From Tetradesmus obliquus (Eukaryota > Chlorophyta > Chlorophyceae > Sphaeropleales > Scenedesmaceae): DNA of 64,000 nucleotides. This document shows, piece by piece, positions 19,448 to 31,549 of the stretch (position 1 is its first letter; the number at the start of each line of letters is the position of its first letter). Location: assembly GCA_030272155.1 (NCBI GenBank), contig CP126205.1, positions 2,716,501-2,780,500 on the forward strand, in the 5' to 3' direction. The position numbers and the translations under genes were made by a program. Below the pieces are notes generated by a model, which was not told where the DNA came from, ran no database searches, and worked only from the letters and a program-made list of their open reading frames with translations.

Positions 19448-21779
19448 TCGCTGCTGCGGCAGTTTTGCAGCGTGCCCGACCAGAGTTCCATTGTGAAACG
19501 CTCCACTCCATCTTTTAACCCCTTTTCTTGCTCCACTCCATTTTTTTAAGCGTAGCCGCCAGCGCACGAAGTGGCAGCATGATGTATGTTAGTATGTGCG
19601 TGTGCCGATGGAGCAAGTTCGAACTGGAATTCCTGCACGCTGCATGTGTAGGAACTTATGTTGACATGCCTACCAGTCCCTCCTTGGCTGCAGGTGCAAC
19701 AGGCACCATGCCAAAATGTTGCACCAGGCCTGCTGGTCACCAGTTGACGTTCAACTTGGCTGTCTCAGTAGCACGCTGCACCGCGGTAAGCCTGTCAACT
19801 GCTGCGCGTAGCACAGCGCACACCTCCGCTGCCGTACCCATGCTGCTGGGTGCGACACAGCGGCTGTTTATGGAGTCCACATTTGGTATCATCAGCATCA
19901 TGTTACCCATCAAGCCATAGCAAGTCCACATTTGGTACATATATGACTGTGCCAGTGTAGCATGCAGAAGAAAGCTGGAAGGAGTACATGGTGCCAGCTT
20001 GCTGCAATGCTGTAGGTGGATAGGATGTTGGTGCCGCAGCTGCACAAGGCGTGGAGGGGCACCCTTCAAGGGTGACTGCTCGTACCTTAGCCACCAACTC
20101 GGACTTGCAAGTCCAGCAAACTCCCAATCGGAGTCGGTACAGGAATTGTGCGGTGGCCGCTGCATAACATGGTTATGGCGGTCACATCTGTGGCATGTTT
20201 GGGCTCTGTTATGCATCAAGTTGGTGACATGTTACAGCTGGTCAGATCTTGGAATGTTGTTGCAGCGGACAACAGCTAAGCAGCAGCAGCAGCATGACTG
20301 CACAGAGCCAGGTGGTGACCAGCCTGGTCTGCCACTGAGTGGAAGGGATTCACACGACACAGTGCAGCCAGCTGGTTCAACATGTGTAGTGCACTGCGAC
20401 CCATGGCAACATGCTGGTGATCTTTGACAGCTTCAGGTCTGCACTGCTGGTTGTACAAGGGGCGCCTCTTCCATGTAGTTTGGTGCTGACAGTGCTGGGT
20501 GGTGCTTGCATGTGTTGACTGATGGGGCATGCAACATAGCTGCCTGTAGGCAGAAACACAATGCACTCCCTGTTCAGTGGTTGACCAGTGCATTGCAGGC
20601 CTCGCTGGCTACTAGCTTTCCGTTGGCTTGGACGTGAGATTGTGCTTAACTGCATCAACATGTGTGTGCCCTGTTAAAATCTGACGCTGGTTCAGGTTTA
20701 ACTTTTGCCCTGCTGACAGTACTGTTGAGAAGGGTCCAGGAGTGGGGGGGCGTACCAACAGGTGCCCGTGCAGGGGTGCGCCATAGACATGTAACAAGTA
20801 CTAGGACACCTTGCATCAAAAGTGTGTGTGTGTGCTGCCGGAAGTTGAACCGCTTCATTGGGTTGTGCTAGCGCCAGCACGACTAGCGTTGCTGACACTG
20901 CTGTAGAAAGGGGCTGCGCGTAGGAGCCTGCCAAAAGTCACTGAGTAACTTATACAGGTGTGCTCCCTGGACATATAACAGTACTGGCTGTCCGGCACCG
21001 GCTACGTAATGATGTTTTTGTCGTAAAAGCATGTCCAGAATCTCTTAGAAGATTTGCTGCACACGAATGCTAACTTCTATTGAAGCCTCATGGCGTGCTG
21101 CCATTAGTGGCCATTCATGGCAGCTGCTGTAGCCTGTAATCAAGGCCATAACAGCCTGATTGCACGCATCTGACTGCCAACCTTCTGCTAGCGTCAACAA
21201 GGCAACCTCGTACAACAGTGTCATTGTAGCACGCAACACTGTATGATCGTGAAGATGCCAAGAGCACCGCACGGTGCCAGCTGGGTGATGCTGCAGCCGC
21301 GCCCTAGCTGCATGGGAAGGGCATTCTTGAACCTCAGCTGCATGTGCTGCCAGCCGAGGAGCATGACAGCAATGATTGGGGACATGCAGTGCAAACCAAC
21401 TAGCCAAATGTGTGCGTTTTGCCAGCCGCCAATGCTGTGCAGCAGCGCTGCTGCTGTAATCGGACAAAATTTTGCTGCTAGCGCGACACTGCGCCTCATA
21501 TGATGTCAGGTAGGAACCATTGCTGGCTGCGGCTTCCCAGCACCTGACAGCCGATAACACGCCTGCTTTCCAGAATGTGCATTTGTACATGCTTGACAAG
21601 GAGCTCGAGCCTGCTCAGCGTGCACCTGCTGGCACCACTTGTAGCTCATGAACGCCCCCCCTCCATTGGCTGCACTGCCGCTGCTGGTGGTGTCACTGCC
21701 TGCTGCTGCCACTGCTGTCACTGCCTGCTGCTGCTGGTGTCACTGCCTGTTGCTGCCGCTGGTGTCACTGCCTGCTGCT

Positions 21780-21894
21780 GCTGCTGCTGCTTCTGCTTCT
21801 GCTTCTGCTTCTGCCTCTGCCTCTGCCTCTGCCTCTGCCTCTGCCTCTGCCTCTGCATCTGCTGCTGCTTTTGGTTCTGCTTCTGCTTCTGCTA

Positions 21895-21930
<36 letters not shown>

Positions 21931-21937
21931 TCACTGC
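21780..21937. repeat. TCTGCC/TTCTGC hexamer and CTG microsatellite
   Basis: A run of ttctgc, then tctgcc units, then CTG. It opens long but meaningless frames on both strands (for example alternating Glu-Ala), which I do not call genes. Confidence 0.9.
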
Positions 21938-22136
21938 CTGCTGTTGCCGACCTCGACCAGCTGCTCGACATGCAACGGCAGGAGACACGCTCAGCGTGAC
22001 CAGCCGCAACAGCAAGTAGGGGCACTGACAACCAAGAAACACGGTGACAGCCAGCTGTACATACTTCAGCAACAGGGCAGGCTGGCACGTAATTTGCTGA
22101 CGCATCAGTACTCCGCCTTTCACTATGGCAAAAAGC

Positions 22137-22215
22137 ATCCACAGAATGTCCACAACTCATCCACAAGCACCCCATCCAGCATCCACAGGACCATGCTGTG
22201 GATGGTACTTGCCCT
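22137..22215. repeat. Cluster of atccaca / tgtggat motifs
   Basis: Several tccaca motifs, then tgtgga in the other orientation, within 80 bp. This is the same pattern as at 37776-37924. It may be the subterminal part of an unidentified DNA transposon. Confidence 0.45.
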
Positions 22216-22429
22216 GACTTGTGGAACAATGCAAGGAAGCCATTAGCCCCCCTCTCACTGCAAAAATATATATTCATACCATCTTACATTTAGTTTTTCA
22301 GGGGGGACATGAGCGGAGCTGCAGCTTCAGGATGCCTCCAGACACAGCAACTCACACATGATGTGGAAGCCATGCAAACCGCTTTTGCAAGTGCTCGGTG
22401 CAACATATGTGCATAAGCCAATGATTGCA

Positions 22430-22826
22430 TGTTGAGATTGGGTGTTTGACAGAAGCCTCAGAGCTACAGCTCACACTTGATGTGTTACTGTAGTGTGTCA
22501 CAAGTCGCTGCACTGACAGTTGTCTGCAGCATCTGTGCTCACAGTATATACACGACCTTGGAGAGTGTATCAGTCGGATATCCTGCTTTGTCTGACTCGA
22601 TGCGAAGCATCGAGTCAACTGTGTTATGACCTTCGGGCAATGGCACATGGATTAGCAACCCTTCTAAAAAGAAGGCATTCAATCCTATATATAGCAGCAT
22701 TATATGCTCCTATTCTTAAGTCTGTTAGATGGTTCCTATGCCGTAACTCCCAGTCCCAGTCTGTCCTGTCAGTTCTTCCTGTCTCCTATAAGCGCCCCTT
22801 AGTACATACGTAGATGCAATTCAACA
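22430..22826 (+). repeat. Inverted (outer left) LTR
   Basis: A 397-bp LTR reading TGTTGAGATTGG ... ATTCAACA on the plus strand, opposite to the other two. By eye it is closer to the outer right LTR (about two differences) than to the middle LTR. Confidence 0.9.
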
Positions 22827-22842
22827 GGTCTGAATTTGCTGA

Positions 22843-22875
22843 GTGACGCAGTGGAAGCGTGATGGGCTCATAACC
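22843..22875 (-). promoter_or_regulatory. Primer-binding site copy (tRNA-iMet 5' half) in the left spacer
   Basis: The plus strand shows GACGCAGTGGAAGCGTG then ATGGGCTCATAACC directly before the middle LTR. This is the arrangement expected beside a 5' LTR, not a 3' LTR. Confidence 0.75.
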
Positions 22876-23272
22876 TGTTGAATTGCATCTACGTATGTAC
22901 TAAGGGGCGCTTATAGGAGACAGGAAGAACTGACAGGACAGACTGGGACTGGGAGTTACGGCATAGGAACCATCTAACAGACTTAAGGAAAGGAGCATAT
23001 AATGCTGCTATATATAGGATTGAATGCCTTCTTTCTAGAAGGGTTGCTAATCAATGTGTCATTGCCCGAAGGTCATAACACAGTTGACTCGATGCTTCGC
23101 ATCGACTCAGACAAAGCAGGATATCCGACTGATACACTCTCCAAGATCGTGTATATACTGTGAGCACAGATGCTGCAGACAACTGTCAGTGCAGCGACTT
23201 GTGACACACTACAGTAACACATCAAGTGTGAGCTGTAGCTCTGAGGCTTCTGTCAAACACCCAATCTCAACA
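22876..23272 (-). repeat. Middle LTR (3' LTR of the coding interior)
   Basis: A 397-bp LTR next to the polypurine tract gagtgggag that ends the pol region on the minus strand. It carries several private substitutions relative to the two outer LTRs. Confidence 0.9.
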
Positions 23273-23323
23273 CTCCCACTCAGAAGGTGAAGAGCTGGAC
23301 TGGTATCACATACTGTAGTATGA

Positions 23324-26300
23324 TCATCGCAGACCAATGCCAGCACAGCAGAACACGTGCTTGGCTTCAGGCACTGCCTTTGTCAGCATGTCTGCCAGCA
23401 TCTTGTCAGTGCTGATAAAGCTGATCTTGATGCGTCCACTTGCTGCTTGCTCACGCACAAAGTGATAGTGCACATCAATGTGCTTGGAGCGCATTGATGT
23501 GATGGGGTTCCTGATGAGCTTAAGTGCTCCCTGGTTGTCGCCATACATCTGAACACGTGAGGTGCCAAAGCCGGTCTCAAACATCACCTTGTCAAACCAG
23601 ATAGCATCACGCGCTGCATGTGAGGCTGCTACATACTCTGATTCACAGGTTGACAGTGTGACACACTTCTGCAGCCTGCTGGACCAGATGACTGCTCCGC
23701 TTGCTGCTGTGAACACTGAGCCGCTAGTGCTGCGCCGTGTGTCTGTATCATCACCGTAGGAGGCGTCACAGAAACCACGCGGCTGCAGGCCGCCCAGCTT
23801 GCCATTGAAGACCAGGCCCATTGAGGTGGTGCCATTGAGGTAGGCCAGCACAGACATAGCTGCTTGCCAGTGCTGCTTTGTGGGGCACGACAGGTAGCGG
23901 CACAGCAGGCTGGATGCGAAGGCGATGTCAGGGCGTGTGCATGTAGCCAGGTAGTTGAGGGCGCCTACCACACTGCCGTAGTGGTACACAGATGTGTCGA
24001 GTGGCTCGCCTTCGCCTGCTGCCAGCTTGATGCCTGTGGGCAGTGGCGTGGAGCGGGGCTTGCTGTCGGACATGCCGTACTTGGCGATGAGCTCCTTGGT
24101 GTACTGCTCCTGCTGCAGGTGTATTGTTGCTGCTGCTGGGTCCCTTGTGACGGTCATGCCCAGGAAATAGGAAGTCTCGTCCATCAAAGGTACTGAGCAG
24201 CTGGGTCTTGGTCTCCTCCACGTGGGCGGTGCCGCCATATATGATGTCATCCACCCAGACCAGAGCCAGCAGGATGCCGCCTGAGTCGTTGCGGACATAG
24301 AGGCCTGGATCTGCTGAGGTGGGCTGCAGGTGCATGTCGTGCAGCGCTGCCTTGAGCTTTGTGTGCCATGCGCGTGGTGCCTGCTTGAGGCCATAGAGCG
24401 CCTTCTTGAGCTGCAGCACGTAGCCAGCAGGGCCTTTTACAAAACCAGGTGGCTGCCGCACATACACTTCTTCCTCCAGCTCACCATTTAGAAAAGCAGT
24501 AGTGATATCTATATGGTGTAGGGCAAAGCCGTATTGGGCAGCCAACGCCAGCAGGATGCGGAATGTGCTGTGCTGGCTGACGGGCGCGTACACCTCTGTG
24601 TAGTCAATGCCCTCACGCTGCTGGAAGCCCTTCACCACAAGGCGTGCTTTGTAACGCTCAATTTTGCCGTCTGCATGCCGCTTGATCTTGAAGACCCATT
24701 TTACATCAAGAGCTTTGTGGCCTGCAGGGAGCTGCATCAGAACCCAGGTGGCGTGCTGCTGCAGGGAATGGAGCTCTCTGTGAATGGCATGGCGCCACTC
24801 CCGGGCTTGGGGGCCTGACAGGGCTTCTCCAATTGTTTTGGGTTCCACGATGGCGTCATCGTCTGCGTGCTGCGCATAATCTGATGCCGGGTAGCGCGTG
24901 GAGGGCTTGCGCGCACGGCCGGAGGGGCTGGCTGACAGCGGAGGCGGAGGAGATGTGTTGCTGCTGGGCGGACTGGCAGGTGGGTCTAGGGCTGGCCAGG
25001 GGCTGGTAGTACGGGCAGGCGATGTAGATGACGACCTGTCAATGGCTCCAGCTGGTTGATGGCTCCTACCGGCTCCAGCTGGTTGATTGCTCCCACTGGC
25101 TCCAGCTGGTGATGGGCTGTCAGTGGAGGCAGCTGGTGGCGTGTTGCCAGGCTCTGCAGTAGCGAGCGTGGGGCTCCAGCTGACAGATTTGGTTGGCTTG
25201 GCAGTGGGATTCTGCTGCAGTGTAGGGATGGTAGGGGCTGGCAGGCACTCATCAAAGTACACATCCCTGCTGATGACAATGTCACCAGTGTCATTTGACA
25301 GGATGCGGTAGCCTTTAGGTGCGTAGCCCACCAGGGTGCCCAGAGTTGCCTTCGGATCCAGCTTCTTGCGCTTTGAGGGCGGGGTGACACTGTAGACTTT
25401 GCTGCCAAACACACGCAGATGGCTGATGTCGGGCTTCTGGTTGAAGAAGGCCTCATAGGGGGTGCAGGTCAGGCCTGCCGCTGGAGCCAGTAGGTACAGT
25501 TCGTTTGCTGTGTTGACTGCTTCAGCCCATAAATTCTTAGGCAGGGAGGCCTCTATGAGCATGGCGCGGGCTTTCTCCATCAGAGTCTTGTTGAAGCGTT
25601 CAGCCATCCCGTTCTGTTGTGGGTTGTACGTGACCGTGGGCTCGTGCCTGATGCCATTCTTCTTGAGGTAGGCCAGCACGGTATTGCTCATGTATTCAGG
25701 TCCGTTGTCGGAGCGCACAGCCTTGACCTTGTGGTTGGTTTGCCGCTCCATGAATGCCAGCGTGTAGGGCAGGACAGTCTTGATGTCGCCCTTGGACTCC
25801 ATGGGCACAGCAATGGAGTACTTTGTGAACTCATCGATGAAAGTAGCCAGCCAGAGCTTGCCGCCCAGCGATATCTCTTCCATAGGGCCCATGACGTCTG
25901 TGTGTACCCGTGCCAGGGGCTGGGTGGCCTTGGCTGATGAGCTGTGGCTGTGGTAGGGCAGCTTTGAGCCCTTGGCCTGCGGACACACATCACAGAACGC
26001 CTTGGAGGCAGCTTGGATCTGGCTGGTGGTGATGTGCATGCCCTTCACCATGTGCAGCTGCTTGGCGAGGCTGCTGTAGCTGAGGTGAGCCTGCCTGTGG
26101 TGCCACAGCTGTGGGGTCTCTGCTGACTTTGCCAGCATTGCAGCTGCCTGGGGGACAGCTGAGTGGCCAAAAATATAAATGTTGTTGATCTCAGGTGTAC
26201 TGGCAATGAGGTCGGTGTTGTGGAAGAAGTTGCAGTTGCCACCTGCAAACACAAAACTCATGCCAGGTAGCTTGGAGGCCTTGCCAATGCTCAGCAGGTT

Positions 26301-27263
26301 TGCTGTGGCTTCTGGGACGTAGTACACATCATGCAGCACGATGTCTCGGGTGCCAGAGGTGGGGTGCGCAATCTGTACAGTGCAGTCGCCTATTGCTGTT
26401 GCGTAGCCCTTAGTGTTGTTGGCAAAGGTGAAGCACACGTCCTGGTTAGGTGGTCGTAAATTGGTTAGGTGCGCCAGGATGTGGGTGAGGTGTTTGCTGC
26501 AGCCGGAGTCCATGATCCAGGCAGTGTCGTCGCCATCATCCGTAGCGGCTGTAGCAACATACTCCATGTCACATCCTAATGTTGTTGCTGCTGTGCTGCT
26601 GCTGTTGCTGCAGGTGCATGGGCACAGGTCAGCAATGGGCAGGTCAATTACTTGGCTTGTAGCTGCATAGCGGGCGTGGCGGGCTGATGGCAGGTCAGCG
26701 CCAGGCGCATCTGCGGAGTGGATGCCGGAGAACAGGTCAGCAGCGGTGCCATCAGGATTGCCAGGCTCCAGGTCAGCATCAAACTGTCCCGCAGTGAAGC
26801 AGCTGTCCTTGATGTCGTCCAGGGCTTTATTGTACTTGTTCAGCTGGCGCTGGCGGCGTCGTTGGACCAGGCGAGATATACAGGAGACAGGTTGCGCATT
26901 GCTGGGCGCGCTGGAGCAGCAGTTGGGCTTGGCATCGGTGCTGCTGATGGCACTTAGAGCCAGCGTTGAGTAGTTTGGGGCTGCTGAGTATTTGGGGGCT
27001 GATGTGTTGGCCCGCCTGTCATCGGCACGCTGCTTCTTGCGGCATTCTTCTATTGCATGGCCTGTCTTCTTGCAGTACTTGCAGATAGGCGATCTGCCGC
27101 TGCCGTTGTCACTGTTGTCGTGGGGTTCAGTGTAGTTGCTGCTCTTGGTGTGGCGGTGGTCCTGGTAGTCTTGCTGGTGGTTCTGCTGGTGGTCGAAGGT
27201 GGCGCAGGAGTTGCGGGAGGGAGCAGCGCCGTAGTTGGGACGAGCGTGGTCATGGCTGGGGCT
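23324..27263 (-). pseudogene. Copia Pol: zinc knuckle, protease, integrase, RT, RNase H (frameshifted)
   Basis: This is the pol part of a single gag-pol frame, entered from the nested insertion at 27263. Order: CCHC knuckle (CKYCKKTGHAIEEC), aspartic protease (WIMDSGCSKH), integrase with HHCC region (HHRQAHLS ... CDVC), D-D-E core (HTDVMG, RSDNGPEY, NGMAERFNKT), reverse transcriptase (ARLVVKGF, DITTAFLNG, WVDDI) and RNase H (FCDASYGD, TLSTCESEY), with the stop at 23324. The integrase-before-RT order is diagnostic of Ty1/copia. A one-base indel near 24180-24195, just after the RT active site, shifts the last third into another frame. Without the nested insert the whole gag-pol spans 4690 nt, one base over 1563 codons, consistent with a one-base net insertion. 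Confidence 0.93.
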
Positions 27264-29997
27264 CACTATGGTCACCGAGATGTCCAGCTGCATGTCCAGG
27301 CATGTCCAGTGGCACCAAATCGTGTCCAGTTGGTGGGTTTGCATGTCCAGTTGCAGGTCCACTGGACTGGCAGTCTGCCTGCAACTGGACATGTGCTGCT
27401 GCTGATGCGTTGTACGGCACTATACCCGGCTAAAACGCCGCAAGTAGGTGTTGTTGCATGTATGCCGCTTATACTGTGTCGCTGAACAGCCAGCACGTCA
27501 GCTGGCCAGCCCATGGGCTTGCTGTAGGGTTTGTCGATATCACGTCAACACCGGCTTAAAATTCACGCCAAAGCGTGCGATAGTGCAAATAATCATCATA
27601 TAAAGCAGCATTTATGGTGTCTTATGACACGACAGCGCCTCAAGGCGAAGATCAGCATGTCACTACAGCATTGCACGACTTTCCCACGCTGCCGAAGCAG
27701 CAGCCTTTCCAAACACATCGTTTAGTTCTATTACAGTAAGTTTAATGGCCCGTATAGCCCCATTGCGCGCTGCTGCAAGATGTGTCACTTGTTAAAATAC
27801 AAAATGGTCAGTTGGCATACGCTCGTGAACTGTTCGTCTACTGGTAAGCAAACAGCTGCAAACGATGATCAATATGATTACTGCTGAAGCATTACAGCGA
27901 TCGCACCTGTGTCGCGCACTGCTGCTGCGTTGCATATGGTGCACGGGGCTGAAACAGACTGCAAGCTCGTGTCCACTGGCAGAGACCATCGCTGAAAGCG
28001 TAATGAATGACAACAGATCAATGCGGTTATTGGGCGTTTGTGAGGCTGCAGACGCCTGCTCATTGAGCAGCAGCAGTCCTTGAAGCACTATGCAGCTGCA
28101 AGGTTGATAATGCAGGATTTCAAGGCTGTAGAAAGCGCATGGAGCTGCTACTGCTTATCTTGATACTTTGATGACATGGTGAGCGACTCTTACCCAGATC
28201 AGCAGCGGCTGAAACGACAGCACCCAGCCCTGCAGCTGCTAGGGCGCCCAGCTCACAGCAGCAGCAGCAGCAGCTACAGTTGCAGCAGTGCAGCAGTACT
28301 GTCGCAGGAATGATCACACCATTACCAGATCAAGATCAGTTGCAGCAGTGCAGCAGCATCAGCCGTGCTATGTCAGCTGTAGAGGCTGGGTGCATGCAGG
28401 TTGTCCACAGGTGCAGTTGTGTGTCACCTGCGTTGCTGCTGCTGCTGCTGTGTGCAGGCTCCTGTCAGCTGCCCGTCTCCCAGCATCACAGGTAGGTCAG
28501 AATAACGAAAAACGTTAGAACCTAACAGGTAGCAGGTTACAGCTGCTGCTACTGCTGCTGCTGCTGCTGTGAAGTGACAGCTCTCCCCAATCAAGAGCAT
28601 GCCGCTTGCTGCAGGGCTTGTCGTGATTATTCTTGGCAACGCGTGCATGAACATACGCACGCAGCAGACAGCATGCCCAGCAGGCCAGCAGTTGCATAAT
28701 GTGGAACGTGCTTGCGACGCACTTCACACACACCATACTTGCTCGCAATGCCCTCCATGTGGTGTGCGCGCCACCCATCCAGCTTTTACTTCCTGCGTGC
28801 ATGGGTCCTACTTGATTGCAGTCAGCATGGCGCCACTGTATCTAATGCAGCAGCAGACAGCCTGCTTGGAGACCACCATTGTGATATGTTGACATGACAC
28901 CTCTGTTGGTGCGCAGACCTTCCCTATAGAGACACAGGGGCCGACTTTCCGGCAGCGTGGCATGGCTGATGCACTTCCTGGTGAGCTTGAGCGGTGTGGC
29001 ATTGCAAGCAGTCTGCCTCATATGTGCGATTCAGTGGCAGCGATTATGTTGGCGCAGATGCTGCTGCTCTGTAGTGTTGCATGTAGTGGTGCGTGGCGGG
29101 CGCCAATCAACGCGCAAACGCCGGTTGGCCCAGACCTTGATTGAGATAACGCCAACCTCAACAAGTGCCACATCCTACGCTGCAGCATGCAAATGTAAGT
29201 GCAGCTGCTCTGTTTCTGCTGCACTGCTGCAGGGGTGTTCTTTGAAACAACCGCTACACTTGTGATCAATGCAGGCAGTGGCAGCCTGCCAACTCGCAGT
29301 TGATGCCGGCTACGCAGACACCAGTGCGCGATCAGCAGCTGCTGGAACTTGTATGTTTTCGTTGGCAGATGGTGGCATGCAGCGGTAGTGGCAGCTGGTG
29401 CATTGCTGTGCTGGCGCTGCCTGCAACAGGATGCACAGTGAATGCAGTTGGCATAGGCATCATCTGTACAAGTGGTAGAGACGCAATCTTGACAATGCAG
29501 TTCTTGGCAGCTGTTCCGCGTGGTGTCCTCACTGCTTATGTTGTAATTGCAGCAGCTGGGTGCCTTTGCTGTCAAGCAGCAGCTGCGTGCTGTTGATGTT
29601 GTTGTGATTGCAGCAGCTGCCAGATTCTGTTTGTATTGCAGCAGCTACATGCTGATTGTGTTACAGCCCATGGGTCACTTGCCCACTTGGCAGTTGCAGC
29701 TGCAGTGACTTGGTACCAGGGGGTCGAGGGCGCCAACCCAAGCACCTCGACATTGCTGTCCTGCCGCGAACACTTGTTTACTGCATCAAATACGTTTGTT
29801 ATAACGGTAATAGGCAGTTTATGAAAGTCCAATTGCCGTGTCCAGTATCGTGTCCAGTCACCTACTCGATGTCCAGCAGCATGCTGGACATGGCCATGTC
29901 CAGTCTCACACTGGACATGCCACATGGCATGTCCAGTTGCACACCATGCAACTGGACATGCCTGGACATGCAGCTGGACATCTCGGTGACCATAGTG
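27264..29997. mobile_element. Nested TIR DNA transposon, 2734 bp, non-autonomous
   Basis: Perfect 47-bp terminal inverted repeats (27264-27310 and 29951-29997) begin CACTATGGTCACCGAG. They are followed on both sides by many copies of tgtccag in both orientations (to about 27400 and from about 29830). Flanks carry a 9-bp duplication gctggggct (27255-27263 and 29998-30006). Removing the element and one target copy rejoins gag and pol in one frame, which confirms the borders. The 9-bp target site fits Mutator-like elements, while the CACTA terminus and subterminal motif array recall CACTA/EnSpm, which normally makes 3 bp. No transposase is visible inside; the interior (27400-29830) has only short frames and CAG runs. 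Confidence 0.88.
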
Positions 29998-30756
29998 GCT
30001 GGGGCTGCTGCCGTTGTAGCCATTGGTCTTGTTATGCCAGGAGCCCAGTGCGGAGTCGTCCTTGTGCTCGTTCTCGCGCTTCATCTGGCCTTCCTTGCTC
30101 AGCAGTGTGACAAGCACGTCTTCAGCCTTCAGGGTCTTTGAGTTGTGGTATGTTATCTTGATGATCTCCTTGCGTGTGTCGTAAGCTGGTGTCAGGCCAG
30201 CCAGCAGTATCAGGGCGTGGTCCGTCTCATTGACGTGGCCTCCAGCAGACTTGAACAGCTTATACAGGCAGTTGCCCCTGCTGAAGTACGTCTGCAGGGA
30301 CTCGTTGGGGCGCATGCGGATGGTGTGGTAGTCGTGCTGCAGGTCGAAGCGTGAACCTTCGTTTTGCCCGCGCCAGTAGGATTTCAGCGTCTCCCAAATA
30401 TCGTACGCTGTCTTGTCACGTGGAACCAGCTCCCTGATTTCGGGGCTAATGAAGTGCAGGATGATGGCCTTGGCCTTGTTGTCCACGGCACGGTTGACTG
30501 GCGTGAAGGTAGGCAGCTGCTTGTCCTCGTTGTCCTCTTCATCATGGTCTTCGCCGTCTTCTTCATCGGCCTCATCTTCGTTTTCCGTCTCAGTGAAGCC
30601 GGTCTTGGTGGTTGATGGCTGTACATTTCTTGGCCTGCGAATGGCTTCACCCAAGTTGTTGAAGTCCAGGTATCCCACGAACGTCGGTTCCCAGTCAAGG
30701 AAGTCGCTGATGCTCTTCAGGACGTCTGGTTTGGGTAAGGGGCAGGAGGACGACAT
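29998..30756 (-). pseudogene. Copia Gag, N-terminal part, cut by the nested transposon
   Basis: Starts at the ATG at 30756 (MSSSCPLPKPD). It encodes a UBN2-type gag with the block AYDIWETLKSYWRG and the later LAGLTPAYD. It includes an acidic stretch (EDEADEEDGEDHDEEDNED, about residues 60-80). At 30006 the frame meets the 9-bp target copy and the nested element; beyond the element it continues at 27263 toward the zinc knuckle. Confidence 0.9.
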
Positions 30757-30850
30757 CTTGAAAACGCCTTGCTGTAATGGGAGGACAGCTGGGAAGGCGA
30801 GAGAGATGGTCACTGCGAGCTTCAAGGATAAGCGCAGTACATTTGCTGAG

Positions 30851-30882
30851 TGACGCAGTGGAATCGTGACAGGCTCATAACC
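30851..30882 (-). promoter_or_regulatory. Primer-binding site (tRNA-iMet 5' half) of the Copia element
   Basis: The plus strand reads GACGCAGTGGAATCGTG then ACAGGCTCATAACC, abutting the 5' LTR. It is less perfect than the copy at 22843-22875. The leader 30757-30850 has no other feature. Confidence 0.72.
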
Positions 30883-31279
30883 TGTTGAATTGCATCTACG
30901 TATGTACTAAGAGGCGCTTATAGGAGACAGGAAGAACTGACAGGACAGACTGGGACTGGGAGTTACGGCATAGGAACCATCTAACAGACTTAAGAAAAGG
31001 AGCATATAATGCTGCTATATATAGGATTGAATGCCTTCTTTTTAGAAGGGTTGCTAATCCATGTGCCATTGCCCGAAGGTCATAACACAGTTGACTCGAT
31101 GCTTCGCATCGAGTCAGACAAAGCAGGATATCCGACTGATACACTCTCCAAGGTCGTGTATATACTGTGAGCACAGATGCTGCAGACAACTGTCAGTGCA
31201 GCGACTTGTGACACACTACAGTAACACATCAAGTGTGAGCTGTAGCTCTGAGGCTTCTGTCAAACACCCAATCTCAACA
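30883..31279 (-). repeat. 5' LTR of the Copia element (outer right)
   Basis: A 397-bp LTR differing from the middle LTR at roughly eight sites by eye. Confidence 0.9.
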
Positions 31280-31284
31280 TTGCA

Positions 31285-31549
31285 TGGTGGATTTATGTCA
31301 GCATGAGGCAGACATGAAGTGGGCCTGTCAAGAGACCCCCACTGACTGTCAGTAACTAGTTACACTGCCCTTGCAGCATCCATCAGGAGGCCACACACAT
31401 CCTAAGCCCACCTGCATATAATTTAGTTTTGATACCGCATCAATGTTGCTTTCGAGTGCGCAAGCACCCACTCTACTAGCTGCCGGCCTTCCCTCTGGTT
31501 CTCTGGCTCAGCTCTCACACGCCAGCTATGTGTATTCCGTGACGTTCAT
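31285..31549. other. Spacer between Copia and the next open frame
   Basis: No feature seen beyond the short target duplication at its left edge. Confidence 0.4.

Larger units (their letters stand above)
19448..22424. other. Intergenic region, no supported gene
   Basis: No convincing exons. Contains simple repeats (see the hexamer array) and a cluster of tccaca/tgtgga motifs near 22137-22215. Open frames here either come from the repeats or lack codon and splice support. Confidence 0.4.
22430..31279 (-). mobile_element. Composite Copia LTR retrotransposon with an inverted extra LTR
   Basis: An 8850-bp unit bracketed by a 5-bp target duplication ttgca (22425-22429 and 31280-31284). Its parts are an LTR in plus orientation (22430-22826), 49 bp of leader with primer-binding site (22827-22875), an LTR in minus orientation (22876-23272), the minus-strand gag-pol interior, and a second minus-oriented LTR (30883-31279). 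All three LTRs are 397 bp. Both outer ends are U3 ends (TGTTGAGATTGG). The interior encodes a Copia gag-pol that is split by a nested DNA transposon and by one frameshift, so the copy is inactive. Confidence 0.88.

Noticed and set aside
21575-22277. Long frames with alternating Glu-Ala, Ser-Arg or Cys-Phe residues
   Set aside because: Entirely caused by the TCTGCC/CTG microsatellite; no splice sites or domains.
22430-22826. Left LTR as an independent solo LTR
   Set aside because: It has no target duplication of its own; the ttgca at its left edge pairs with the one after the far right LTR, and the spacer next to it is element leader.
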